Source: Episyrphus balteatus
Taxonomy: Eukaryota; Arthropoda; Insecta; Diptera; Syrphidae
Length of the DNA stretch: 64,000 nucleotides
Direction: 5' to 3'
NCBI RefSeq assembly: GCF_945859705.1
Contig: NC_079135.1
Span: forward strand, 38,799,679 to 38,863,678
The notes under the pieces were generated by a model. It saw nothing but the letters and a program-made list of their open reading frames with translations, ran no database searches and was not told where the DNA came from. Within the stretch, counting starts at the first letter, position 1. Every line of letters begins with the position of its first letter. A program made the translations under genes and the position numbers. This document shows positions 39,076-49,775 of the stretch, piece by piece.

Positions 39076-42000
39076 CTATACATGAATACCATTACTAAGC
39101 CACCAAAACTGGTTCTCCTGCTTTACCCTATATCTTCGGTCCCGATCGGACACAGTCCTACTGAACCGAAGGCGCCCTTCTCCGCCTAGTGCGAGGATGT
39201 CTCTGTCATACAGCAGTCGCCTGTCCACGGTTCTTCGCCCGACGTGGTAGATTAGCGGAACTGCCAATCTATCCTGTACAAGCCCCCGACTATCTAAATA
39301 GAGGAATGCCTCAGGCGGAATATAGCCGCTTAAACACACACTCTTGAAGTATTCGTCGTTAGGGTAGTAAGCCCCAAAAATGTAGCTATTTGAAGAGGCC
39401 ATCGCTCTTGAAACGTGGCCACGAACAAGCTTCAGCATAAAGTTATCAATTCTATTTATGTTGGCCCTATTGTATAAAACCTCATTGGAATAGTAATGCG
39501 TGTAATCAGATTCGGGTGTTCTGTGCAGACCAAGGCAACGTCTAAGACACTGCCTCTCAAACACCCGAAACTTTTCCATTTGAGATGGAGCAACGTTGAA
39601 CCACACAGGGCATCCATAGACAATCATCGGCCGGATGAGGGCCATGTAGCAAATCACCTTAACCCTGGTGTCAAGCCGACTGCTATAAAACAGCCGTTTC
39701 GTCAGGGCAAAAGCTCCCCTAGCCCTGGCCAGAGCAGCATCCATATGTCTATTGAAATATAGATATTGATCTAGCCAGATGCCAAGGTACTTTACTACAC
39801 TTTTACTCGGCAGTGGATGTCCGTGTGGTCCAGCGATCACCAGCTTCCGCCAGTTCCTTCGCGTATCCCCAGAGGCCCTAGCCAAGGGAGTCCTAAATAG
39901 AATCGTTTCTGATTTCTGAAAGTTAATTTTCAACTTCCAGTCATCACAATATCGCTGAATTTTGTCGAAGTCACGTTGCAAGAGAATTCTGATGACCTCA
40001 ACTTTTGGAGCTGTTCTGTACGCAATTAGATCGTCGGCATACGCAATTGCCTGAGTTAGACTTCCTATCAGATCGCTCGTGTAAATACTAAAGAGAATCG
40101 GTGAGTTCACCGCTCCCTGTTGAAGACCATTTTTAATATTAAAAACTCCAGTAGAAGTTACATTGCCACTTTTGACAACAAACGTTCTACCATTGAGCAT
40201 GTCATAAAGCATATATAAAAGTGGTTTGTTTATACCAAGTCTTGTTAATTTAAGATAGAGACCTTCTAACCAAACGGTGTCGAAAGCTTTTTCCAAATCA
40301 ACAAGACAGGCACCCGTGCACTGTTTTTTAGATTTGTTCCACTGAATATCAGATACAAGTTTAGACGCGGCATGAATAGTGTCATGTCCTGCCTTAAACC
40401 CAAATTGATTATCCGGTATGATATTGTTGTCCTCAGCCCACTGAGACAGAGCCCTATTGATAACTTTTTCAAATACCTTGCTGATACTTGGAAGGAGACT
40501 TATCGACCGGAGATTTGCCGGATTGGAGTTGTCCTTTCCCTTTTTCGGTAGAGGATGTACCACTGCTGTTTTCCAACGCTTTGGATAATATGCATTATTC
40601 AGAGCGTTGTTGAACAGAGTGGCAAAAATGTCAATAGCTTCTTGCGGTAGATGTCGTAGTACAATATTGGATATACCATCGACTCCTGCTGACTTCTTTT
40701 TCTTTAATGAATCGAAGATGAGCTTGAGCTCTACCTTCGTAACTAACAGGGTGTTAGCCCCAGCATGCTCGGCGATGATGGCGTTTGCCAAGTGTTCTTC
40801 ATTAAACCCGGTAAAACCGCGATTCTCAGATCGCCATTGCGTAATATCATTACGTAGGTAGAAGTGATGAAGGAGGGCCCTGTTTTCCAGGTCATGGTTC
40901 GGGTTAATGCTAGCATTTACCTTGTACACTTGCTGGAAGGCAGCACCCACCGCCTCCACTTTCTCTTGCGGGTCTTCGATTATAAAGAGGTCGTCGTCAA
41001 AGACGGCTTCCCCTGGATTTATGCCTGCAGTCAGGAGTACGTCTCTGTTTTCCACAGTTCTCTGGAGCTTAAGACACGGAAGCTCGTTTTGATCATTCCG
41101 TCTAAAAATCTTATTAATCTGCGGAAACATACTCGGGTCGCTAGAATTGACGGCCCGAATTTTTTTGTCCCAATACAAATTAATAGACAACCTATAATTT
41201 TCTTTGATCAACTGGTTGATGTTTTTGATCGACGACTTCAGTGTTCTAATCTCCAGATCGTGCGGGTCGGTAAATCGCCGGTATAAACGTTTAAGTCTTG
41301 TCAATAGTCCGCTTTTTTGTCTGTGGAGTGCGTCAATAGTCGCGCTTCGGTAAACGTTATTTTGGTCACGTTTTTTGTATTTAGGTATCGTTCTGTTCAT
41401 CGTTTGTAAGATGGTATAGTCCATCTGTTGGAGATAACCATCGATCTCACTGTTCGACAGATTTCTGTCGTTTGGAGGGGCTATGTTGTTCGAACGGAGT
41501 TCTCTTGCTAAAGCGTTGGTGAAGCGTGGCCAGCGCATCTTACCGTAGTTGTAAGAATGCTCCGGTACATACTCCTCCAATTCCACAAGCTCGTTCGGAA
41601 GCTGTATTGCGGCTGCGAGTCCGCAGTGGTCGCTGTCGTACTCAATTGTACGCAGGCAGTTTCTTGGGTGTTGGCCCACAGCGTCTGTTATTGTCAGTCT
41701 TGAGTCTAGAAGCAATATATCCAGAAAAGAACCGCTTCTTGGAAACGATGGCCTTTCAGTAGCCAGCAGATCAACCCTATATTCAATATTGTTTTGACTC
41801 ATCCAATTATACAGATGATTACCTCGCTGATTCTGTATTTGATTTCCCCAATCTTGGTGTTTGGCGTTCAAATCACCGGCCATGAGGATATAGTTTTCCT
41901 CCAAATTCAATCGTAGCACTTGAAAAAGTTTTTCGAGTTCTGCCGTAAAGTCAGCAGGCTGAGGTGCTTCTGGCGCATAAGCTGCGACTGCATACACCCG

Positions 42001-42333
42001 CTTTCCATGTTGGAGAGGAATGCATACAATGCACACCTCAAGCGATCGAAATTTTCGCACTTCACTATTGTATATTACCTTATAACTAATGCCTTTACGT
42101 ATGAAGATTGCAACACCGCCCCCTTGAATGGAGTCGGGCCGGTCTCTTCTTACGATGTTGTAATTATTATTTGTCAGTTTATGTTTCTGGTTTAGCTTAG
42201 TTTCGCTAGCCATAAACACATCGGGACTTAGATCTTTCAACAATTGGAAAAGGTTAGCTCTACGTTCGACCCTAATCAGTGAATTTACATTCACAGCTAG
42301 GATCCTAAGGGGCCTGTCTGACAGCGCGCCCAT
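39076..42333 (-). CDS. ORF2: endonuclease and reverse transcriptase
   Basis: An intact 1085-codon frame. Residues ~8-240 form an apurinic/apyrimidinic-type endonuclease with ETK (44-46), GDLNAKH (153-159) and SDH (234-236), which nicks target DNA. Residues ~545-840 form a reverse transcriptase: motif A VDLEKAFDTVW (678-688), motif B NGLQQGAVNSP (735-745) and motif C YADD (765-768). It primes cDNA synthesis at the nick (target-primed reverse transcription). The C-terminal ~240 residues have no motif I can name. The start ATG overlaps the ORF1 stop as TAATG (42335-42331), which points to termination-reinitiation rather than a separate message. Length is slightly above the 900-1000 residues usual for Jockey ORF2. 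Confidence 0.95.
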   Translation of the reverse strand: MGALSDRPLRILAVNVNSLIRVERRANLFQLLKDLSPDVFMASETKLNQKHKLTNNNYNIVRRDRPDSIQGGGVAIFIRKGISYKVIYNSEVRKFRSLEVCIVCIPLQHGKRVYAVAAYAPEAPQPADFTAELEKLFQVLRLNLEENYILMAGDLNAKHQDWGNQIQNQRGNHLYNWMSQNNIEYRVDLLATERPSFPRSGSFLDILLLDSRLTITDAVGQHPRNCLRTIEYDSDHCGLAAAIQLPNELVELEEYVPEHSYNYGKMRWPRFTNALARELRSNNIAPPNDRNLSNSEIDGYLQQMDYTILQTMNRTIPKYKKRDQNNVYRSATIDALHRQKSGLLTRLKRLYRRFTDPHDLEIRTLKSSIKNINQLIKENYRLSINLYWDKKIRAVNSSDPSMFPQINKIFRRNDQNELPCLKLQRTVENRDVLLTAGINPGEAVFDDDLFIIEDPQEKVEAVGAAFQQVYKVNASINPNHDLENRALLHHFYLRNDITQWRSENRGFTGFNEEHLANAIIAEHAGANTLLVTKVELKLIFDSLKKKKSAGVDGISNIVLRHLPQEAIDIFATLFNNALNNAYYPKRWKTAVVHPLPKKGKDNSNPANLRSISLLPSISKVFEKVINRALSQWAEDNNIIPDNQFGFKAGHDTIHAASKLVSDIQWNKSKKQCTGACLVDLEKAFDTVWLEGLYLKLTRLGINKPLLYMLYDMLNGRTFVVKSGNVTSTGVFNIKNGLQQGAVNSPILFSIYTSDLIGSLTQAIAYADDLIAYRTAPKVEVIRILLQRDFDKIQRYCDDWKLKINFQKSETILFRTPLARASGDTRRNWRKLVIAGPHGHPLPSKSVVKYLGIWLDQYLYFNRHMDAALARARGAFALTKRLFYSSRLDTRVKVICYMALIRPMIVYGCPVWFNVAPSQMEKFRVFERQCLRRCLGLHRTPESDYTHYYSNEVLYNRANINRIDNFMLKLVRGHVSRAMASSNSYIFGAYYPNDEYFKSVCLSGYIPPEAFLYLDSRGLVQDRLAVPLIYHVGRRTVDRRLLYDRDILALGGEGRLRFSRTVSDRDRRYRVKQENQFWWLSNGIHV

Positions 42334-43245
42334 TACGACCTAGGTTGCGTTAAGCTAGGCAGTTGAGAGTAGATATGATCTACCCTCACTGTCTGCTCCC
42401 TTATCTGGCTTTGAAGCCCTGTTAACTGTGCTTGAATGCTCAGTAACAAGGTCAAAACCTCTGATTCTGCCGCCGGTGCTTTAGGCACGGAGGCCTGTTG
42501 GGCAACCTTTGGTGGCTTTTGAGTCGCTTTCGGCATTGCTCTTTGCGCCATTTGGGCGAAAGAGATGCTCGGGTTGACGATAGGAGCACGCCCTTCTGGA
42601 CGTTTTTCTACGACAGCCTGCTTCGCCGTTTTTTGTTGCTTCATTTGCTGAAACCTCGGACAGCCCCGATAATTAGCAGGGTGCCCGACGCTTCCGCAGA
42701 CTGCGCATTTTAGCTGGGCCTTATCTTCGACCCGTTCCTCCCCGAGTTTGCACTCCCCCTTATTGTGGTTCTCTCCACACTTTACACAGCGCGACTGCAT
42801 TTCGCAGTTAGCTGCGGCATGGCCGAACCTTTGGCAGCGCACGCATTGAAGCATGTCACCGCGCCTTTTTAATTTATCCCAAGTGACAACCTGGTAGTTG
42901 AGGACGGTGATATTCCTCAAACTATCCAGTTTGCTGTTGGGTGAGAGCTGCACTAAAAATATCGGCAGTTTCCTTTTCTCCCGTCTGGACAAAGCCGTTT
43001 GGAATTTCTTGACGCTGATGATCTCGAGATCACCACTCGCTTTGCGGCAGAGCTCATCATAGAGCGCCTGGGGTTCCGTGCAGGAATCTATGCCCTTTAG
43101 AAGGACCGTTTGGATTTTCTCCAATTTAGGGGTAAAACTGAAGTACTCAGTGGTGGCTTCTTTTAACAAAATTCTTATTTTTCTATGATTCTCCACTGTA
43201 TTGCAGTGGATAGCATGTCTATTACTACTTATACTTAAAAGCTTT
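42333..43245 (-). pseudogene. ORF1 (gag-like), C-terminal part after a frameshift
   Basis: The open frame begins just after a TAG near 43248 and runs to the TAA that overlaps the ORF2 ATG. Counting from codon GTG at 43196 (residue 1), residues ~10-110 resemble the PRE_C2HC region of Jockey/HeT-A gags. Three zinc knuckles follow: C118-C121-H126-C131, C137-C140-H144-C149 and C164-C167-H172-C179. It would bind element RNA and form the ribonucleoprotein. There is no ATG at the head of the frame. It continues the upstream Gln-rich ORF in the -1 frame, so the pair is one ORF1 broken by a single-base loss in the short AAAGCTTTTAAG stretch; -1 recoding is possible but no canonical slippery heptamer is present. 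Confidence 0.85.
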
Positions 43246-44188
43246 CGCCTATGGCCGACTTACATAATTTTATGGTGTCTTCTAGCTCCATTTTAAAAAC
43301 ATTTATAGGTGGCACATTCTCTTTCCTTATTTTGTTTGTCTGTGGCTGCTGCTGGTGTCCTCTCTGCTGCTGCTGCTCCTGGGCCTGCTGCTGATGAGTC
43401 CGCTCCTGCTGCTTGCTTCCACTAGGCTTGTCTGCCTCTGCAGCTTGTTGTTGTTGCTGTGTGTTTTGCTGTTTTGGTTGTTGTTGTTGTTGTTGTTGTT
43501 GCTGCTTTGGCAGTTTTTGTTGTTGTTTTTGCTGTGGCTGTTCTTGTTGCTGCTGTTGTTGTTGTCGCTGGGGTTGAGGGTCTTCTTTTTGCTGCAGTCG
43601 AAGATGCTCTTGTTGTTGTTTTTGTTCCGCTGCTTTGGCTGCGGCTTTCTTGTCGGCGAGCTCTTGTTTTTCTTTGGCTCTGCGCGCTTGTTGTTTTACT
43701 TTCATGAGCTGGATCAGGGGCGCAACTTCCTTTTTGAGGGCATCCATTTTCCTCTCAAATTCATCAATTTTGGTTTGGAGGGTCTGCTCCTCCTCTTCGT
43801 CTTCGTCTGATGACGGCTCTGACGATGTTAGACCAGGCAGATTGTTGCTGTCACCAGAAATGAAATGCCCTTCTCCCCCCTCGGACATGTAATTTACATC
43901 ATCTTCCTGATGTGACTTCATCTGTTGATGGATTTTAGCTGCCGCTTGAACCTTCGCTGTACGCGCCGTTTCCTCCTCTTCAGCTGGCAGCTCAGCTGAA
44001 GGGTTTTCGGAACGACGCATCGGCAGGTTATTTTGGTTCGGCTTCCCAAAGTTGCCTCTCCTCTTATGCCCCATATCGGCTGTTGTTGCCGTTGGCCCAC
44101 TTGCCGTTGGCTTGATTGCCGTTGATTGTTTTTTTTGTGCTGTAGCTGGGGCACCTTCCGATGTCCCCGCTATATCGCCCGATTTCAT
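43235..44188 (-). pseudogene. ORF1 (gag-like), N-terminal Gln-rich part
   Basis: 317 codons from ATG at 44188 to TAA at 43235; an upstream in-frame extension to 44242 lacks ATG. The first ~100 residues are Thr/Ala/Lys-rich, then an acidic patch (SSDEDEEEE), a charged coiled-coil-like stretch, and ~100 residues dominated by Gln. The last residues (PPINVFKM...) match the usual lead-in to the PRE_C2HC region of Jockey gags, which then continues in another frame. It is therefore the N-terminal half of a single ORF1 of about 620-635 residues rather than a separate gene. The long opposite-strand Leu-rich frames here are mirror images of the poly-Gln codons. Confidence 0.82.
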
Positions 44189-44440
44189 AAGCTTTAATTC
44201 AAGCGAATGATATTTATTTGTTTTTAAAAAAAAAACCTCCAAATAAACTTGGACCCAGCTGGGAATCGAACGCCGTTCCTTCAGCTCTCCGGTCCGACGT
44301 CACTACCACTGGGCTATTGATGACTTGAAAGCCTTACTGGCTAACTACGTACTTGTTAAATCCGAAACCGATTTAAAATTTACTATGAAAGTCGAATACG
44401 TCTACACTCTTTCACAGTACACGATCGACTGAATCGATCG
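44189..44440 (-). promoter_or_regulatory. 5' UTR of the Jockey element
   Basis: About 250 bp between the satellite junction and the ORF1 ATG. The 5' end on the minus strand starts with CGATCG and holds two CGATCG copies (44423-44440). Jockey-type elements use an internal RNA polymerase II promoter in this region; I see no TATA box. It contains the tRNA-like segment listed separately and a T/A-rich run just upstream of ORF1. Confidence 0.65.
44251..44320 (-). other. tRNA-like segment with A and B boxes in the 5' UTR
   Basis: On the minus strand TAGCCCAGTGGTAG (44316-44303) fits an RNA polymerase III A box, and GTTCGATTCCC (44271-44261) fits a B box, about 32 nt apart as in tRNA genes and tRNA-derived SINE heads. 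The D and T stems do not pair well and no clear anticodon arm or 7-bp acceptor stem forms, so it is not a functional tRNA. It lies in the same sense as the element. Confidence 0.6.
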
Positions 44441-47400
44441 TATCCTTCGCATACAATTCAATTGGAGTTGAAAAATTCATTTTTGAAGAAAATGACATTT
44501 CAAAATCTTTAAATCGTCATATCTCGTTAACCGAGCGTCTAAACAGGTCAAAACTTGCAAAATTCAAAATTCTCTAATAACAAAACTACATGTCCAAAAC
44601 TTATAGAAAATACATTTTTGTGCTCTGTGAGTCGATATCCTTCGCATACAATTCAATTGGAGTTGAAAAATTCATTTTTGAAGAAAATGACATTTCAAAA
44701 TCTTTAAATCGTCATATCTCGTTAACCGAGCGCCTAAACAGGTCAAAACTTGCAAAATTCAAAATTCTCTAAAAACAAAACTACATGTCCAAAACTTATA
44801 GAAAATACATTTTTGTGATCTGTGAGTCGATATCCTTCGCATACAATTCAATTGGAGTTGAAAAATTCATTTTTGAAGAAAATGACATTTCAAAATCTTT
44901 AAATCGTCATATCTCGTTAACCGAGCGTCTAAACAGGTCAAAACTTGCAAAATTCAAAATTCTCTAAAAACAAAACTACATGTCCAAAACTTATAGAAAA
45001 TACATTTTTGTGATCTGTGAGTCGATATCCTTCGCATACAATTCAATTGGAGTTGAAAAATTCATTTTTGAAGAAATCTTTAAATCGTCATATCTCGTTA
45101 ACCGAGCGTCTAAACAGGTCAAAACTTGCAAAATTCAAAATTCTCTAAAAACAAAACTACAAGTCCAAAACTTATAGAAAATACATTTTTGTGATCTGTG
45201 AGTCGATATCCTTCGCATACAATTCAATTGGAGTTGAAAAATTCATTTTTGAAGAAAATGACATTTCAAAATCTTTAAATCGTCATATCTCGTTAACCGA
45301 GCGTCTAAACAGGTCAAAACTTGCAAAATTCAAAATTCTCTAAAAACAAAACTACATGTCCAAAACTTATAGAAAATACATTTTTGTGATCTGTGAGTCG
45401 ATATCCTTCGCATACAATTCAATTGGAGTTGAAAAATTCATTTTTGAAGAAAATGACATTTCAAAATCTTTAAATCGTCATATCTCGTTAACCGAGCGTC
45501 TAAACAGGTCAAAACTTGCAAAATTCAAAATTCTCTAAAAACAAAACTACATGTCCAAAACTTATAGAAAATACATTTTTGTGATCTGTGAGTCGATATC
45601 CTTCGCATACAATTCAATTGGAGTTGAAAAATTCATTTTTGAAGAAATCTTTAAATCGTCATATCTCGTTAACCGAGCGTCTAAACAGGTCAAAACTTGC
45701 AAAATTCAAAATTCTCTAAAAACAAAACTACAAGTCCAAAACTTATAGAAAATACATTTTTGTGATCTGTGAGTCGATATCCTTCGCATACAATTCAATT
45801 GGAGTTGAAAAATTCATTTTTGAAGAAAATGACATTTCAAAATCTTTAAATCGTCATATCTCGTTAACCGAGCGTCTAAACAGGTCAAAACTTGCAAAAT
45901 TCAAAATTCTCTAAAAACAAAACTACATGTCCAAAACTTATAGAAAATACATTTTTGTGATCTGTGAGTCGATATCCTTCGCATACAATTCAATTGGAGT
46001 TGAAAAATTCATTTTTGAAGAAAATGACATTTCAAAATCTTTAAATCGTCATATCTCGTTAACCGAGCGTCTAAACAGGTCAAAACTTGCAAAATTCAAA
46101 ATTCTCTAAAAACAAAACTACATGTCCAAAACTTATAGAAAATACATTTTTGTGCTCTGTGAGTCGATATCCTTCGCATACAATTCAATTGGAGTTGAAA
46201 AATTCATTTTTGAAGAAAATGACATTTCAAAATCTTTAAATCGTCATATCTCGTTAACCGAGCGTCTAAACAGGTCAAAACTTGCAAAATTCAAAATTCT
46301 CTAAAAACAAAACTACATGTCCAAAACTTATAGAAAATACATTTTTGTGATCTGTGAGTCGATATCCTTCGCATACAATTCAATTGGAGTTGAAAAATTC
46401 ATTTTTGAAGAAAATGACATTTCAAAATCTTTAAATCGTCATATCTCGTTAACCGAAAAAACTACATGTCCAAAACTTATAGAAAATACATTTTTGTGAT
46501 CTGTGAGTCGATATCCTTCGCATACAATTCAATTGGAGTTGAAAAATTCATTTTTGAAGAAAATGACATTTCAAAATCTGTGAGTCGATATCCTTCGCAT
46601 ACAATTCAATTGGAGTTGAAAAATTCATTTTTGAAGAAAATGACATTTCAAAATCTTTAAATCGTCATATCTCGTTAACCGAGCGTCTAAACAGGTCAAA
46701 ACTTGCAAAATTCAAAATTCTCTAATAACAAAACTACAAGTCCAAAACTTATAGAAAATACATTTTTGTGCTCTGTGAGTCGATATCCTTCGCATACAAT
46801 TCAATTGGAGTTGAAAAATTCATTTTTGAAGAAAATGACATTTCAAAATCTTTAAATCGTCATATCTCGTTAACCGAGCGTCTAAACAGGTCAAAACTTG
46901 CAAAATTCAAAATTCTCTAAAAACAAAACTACAAGTCCAAAACTTATAGAAAATACATTTTTGTGATCTGTGAGTCGATATCCTTCGCATACAATTCAAT
47001 TGGAGTTGAAAAATTCATTTTTGAAGAAAATGACATTTCAAAATCTTTAAATCGTCATATCTCGTTAACCGAGCGTCTAAACAGGTCAAAACTTGCAAAA
47101 TTCAAAATTCTCTAAAAACAAAACTACAAGTCCAAAACTTATAGAAAATACATTTTTGTGATCTGTGAAAAAACTACATGTCCAAAACTTATAGAAAATA
47201 CATTTTTGTGATCTGTGAGTCGATATCGTTCGCATACAATTCAATTGGAGTTGAAAAATTCATTTTTGAAGAAAATGACATTTCAAAATCTTTAAATCGT
47301 CATATCTCGTTAACCGAGCGTCTAAACAGGTCAAAACTTGCAAAATTCAAAATTCTCTAATAACAAAACTACATGTCCAAAACTTATAGAAAATACATTT

Positions 47401-49388
47401 TTGTGCTCTGTGAGTCGATATCCTTCGCATACAATTCAATTTGAGTTGAAAAATTCATTTTTGAAGAAAATGACATTTCAAAATCTTTAAATCGTCATAT
47501 CTCGTTAACCGAGCGTCTAAACAGGTCAAAACTTGCAAAATTCAAAATTCTCTAATAACAAAACTACATGTCCAAAACTTATAGAAAATACATTTTTGTG
47601 CTCTGTGAGTCGATATCCTTCGCATACAATTCAATTGGAATTGAAAAATTCATTTTTGAAGAAAATGACATTTCAAAATCTTTAAATCGTCATATCTCGT
47701 TAACCGAGCGTCTAAACAGGTCAAAACTTGCAAAATTCAAAATTCTCTAATAACAAAACTACATGTCCAAAACTTATAGAAAATACATTTTTGTGATCTG
47801 TGAGTCGATATCCTTCGCATACAATTCAATTGGAGTTGAAAAATTCATTTTTGAAGAAAATGACATTTCAAAATCTTTAAATCGTCATATCTCGTTAACC
47901 GAGCGTCTAAACAGGTCAAAACTTGCAAAATTCAAAATTCTCTAAAAACAAAACTACAAGTCCAAAACTTATAGAAAATACATTTTTGTGATCTGTGAGT
48001 CGATATCCTTCGCATACAATTCAATTGGAGTTGAAAAATTCATTTTTGAAGAAAATGACATTTCAAAATCTTTAAATCGTCATATCTCGTTAACCGAAAA
48101 AACTACATGTCCAAAACTTATAGAAAATACATTTTTGTGCTCTGTGAGTCGATATCCTTCGCATACAATTCAATTGGAGTTGAAAAATTCATTTTTGAAG
48201 AAAATGACATTTCAAAATCTTTAAATCGTCATATCTCGTTAACCGAGCGTCTAAACAGGTCAAAACTTGCAAAATTCAAAATTCTCTAAAAACAAAACTA
48301 CAAGTCCAAAACTTATAGAAAATACATTTTTGTGATCTGTGAGTCGATATCCTTCGCATACAATTCAATTGGAGTTGAAAAATTCATTTTTGAAGAAAAT
48401 GACATTTCAAAATCTTTAAATCGTCATATCTCCTTAACCGAGCGTCTAAACAGGTCAAAACTTGCAAAATTCAAAATTCTCTAAAAACAAAACTACAAGT
48501 CCAAAACTTATAGAAAATACATTTTTGTGCTCTGTGAGTCGATATCCTTCGCATACAATTCAATTGGAGTTGAAAAATTCATTTTTGAAGAAAATGACAT
48601 TTCAAAATCTTTAAATCGTCATATCTCGTTAACCGAGCGTCTAAACAGGTCAAAACTTGCAAAATTCAAAATTCTCTAATAACAAAACTACATGTCCAAA
48701 ACTTATAGAAAATACATTTTTGTGATCTGTGAGTCGATATCCTTCGCATACAATTCAATTGGAGTTGAAAAATTCATTTTTGAAGAAAATGACATTTCAA
48801 AATCTTTAAATCGTCATATCTCGTTAACCGAGCGTCTAAACAGGTCAAAACTTGCAAAATTCAAAATTCTCTAAAAACAAAACTACAAGTCCAAAATACA
48901 TTTTTGTGATCTGTGAGTCGATATCCTTCGCATACAATTCAATTGGAGTTGAAAAATTCATTTTTGAAGAAAATGACATTTCAAAATCTTTAAATCGTCA
49001 TATCTCCTTAACCGAGCGTCTAAACAGGTCAAAACTTGCAAAATTCAAAATTCTCTAAAAACAAAACTACAAGTCCAAAACTTATAGAAAATACATTTTT
49101 GTGCTCTGTGAGTCGATATCCTTCGCATACAATTCAATTGGAGTTGAAAAATTCATTTTTGAAGAAAATGACATTTCAAAATCTTTAAATCGTCATATCT
49201 CGTTAACCGAGCGTCTAAACAGGTCAAAACTTGCAAAATTCAAAATTCTCTAAAAACAAAACTACAAGTCCAAAACTTATAGAAAATACATTTTTGTGCT
49301 CTGTGAGTCGATATCCTTTGCATACAATTCAATTGGAGTTGAAAAATTAATTTTGGAAGAAAATGACATTTCAAAATCTTTAAATCGT
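44441..49388 (+). repeat. 195-bp satellite array, right block
   Basis: About 25 monomers. The first resumes at TATCCTTCGC, in phase with the end of the middle block. Several carry deletions: 14 bp at ~45076 and again ~45647 (a 571-bp three-monomer unit in tandem: 44980-45550 and 45551-46121), junctions TTAACCGAAAAAACTAC at ~46456 and ~48097, CAAAATCTGTGAGTCG at ~46580, GATCTGTGAAAAAACTAC at ~47167, and CCAAAATACATTTT at ~48896. The array stops at AAATCGT where the LTR element begins. Confidence 0.95.
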
Positions 49389-49472
49389 TGTCGTGTTAGA
49401 CATTAATCTATTATGTCTCACACTAACCATAACCCTCCACAATAATTTAATTCATAAATTCAAGGGCACCAA

Positions 49473-49510
49473 GAGTAATTCGCTTTGTAAACAAAACAAA
49501 CGAATTACTC
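49473..49510 (+). repeat. LTR inverted repeat, 10-bp stem
   Basis: GAGTAATTCG (49473-49482) and CGAATTACTC (49501-49510) are perfect complements around an A-rich 18-nt loop. The pair is also present in the downstream LTR. Confidence 0.85.
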
Positions 49511-49589
49511 AAATTAATTGGGCCAATAATAATTGTAAACACCTGGCCAATGATTCAACTTCAATAATAAGTTGAAGCGACGGCAGGTC

Positions 49590-49621
49590 GACGATCCGGT
49601 GACAAAACATACTGGATCGTC
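49590..49621 (+). repeat. LTR inverted repeat, 8-bp stem
   Basis: GACGATCC (49590-49597) pairs with GGATCGTC (49614-49621). It lies between the 49556-49574 and 49669-49687 hairpins. Confidence 0.8.
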
Positions 49622-49688
49622 ACAATTAAAATAAACGAAAGAAAATTGCTGATGGGTCATATTGGTTATTGAGTGTTGATGGCTCAAA

Positions 49689-49719
49689 TTGCGTCACCAA
49701 GAAATTGAGGATGACGCAA
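49689..49719 (+). repeat. LTR inverted repeat, TTGCGTCA/TGACGCAA
   Basis: An 8-bp perfect stem (49689-49696 with 49712-49719). The half-site TGACG resembles a CRE/ATF site, so a transcription factor could bind each half. Confidence 0.75.
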
Positions 49720-49775
49720 AGTAAAGTAGAAGAAATTAAGTAGGTATAATTTTGAAATAGGTTAATAAACAATAA

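Larger units (their letters stand above)
38542..44440 (-). mobile_element. Jockey-clade non-LTR retrotransposon, near full length
   Basis: A 5.9-kb element read on the minus strand: 5' UTR (44440-44189), ORF1 (split), ORF2, 3' UTR and a terminal poly(A), seen as 30 T at 38542-38571. The clade call rests on the ORF1 pattern (a PRE_C2HC-like region and three zinc knuckles, the last reading HPANYRGCP) and on an apurinic-type endonuclease plus RT in ORF2. It interrupts a satellite monomer at GAGTCGATA/TATCC with at most a 3-bp TAT duplication, and the satellite continues in phase on the far side, so it inserted after the array formed. ORF2 is intact, so the copy is young, but it is probably not autonomous because ORF1 is frameshifted. 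Confidence 0.93.

Noticed and set aside
39496..42195. Plus-strand ORFs of 60-140 codons opposite Jockey ORF2
   Set aside because: They are shadows of the intact reverse-strand reading frame.
43236..43247. Programmed -1 frameshift in Jockey ORF1
   Set aside because: There is no X XXY YYZ heptamer in the overlap, so a one-base loss is the simpler reading, though not proven.
43355..43892. Leu/Val-rich plus-strand ORFs opposite ORF1
   Set aside because: They are the complement of Gln (CAG/CAA) codons of the Jockey ORF1.
44251..44320. Functional tRNA gene
   Set aside because: A and B boxes fit, but the acceptor, D and T stems do not pair and no anticodon arm is clear.
3..49058. Scores of 60-73 codon ORFs (MSKTYRKYIF... 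on plus, MQVLTCLDAR... on minus) as a gene family
   Set aside because: They are the satellite monomer read in frame, since 195 bp is 65 codons. Each is closed by a stop in every monomer, indels are not frame-preserving, and start codons depend on a single AAG/ATG variant.
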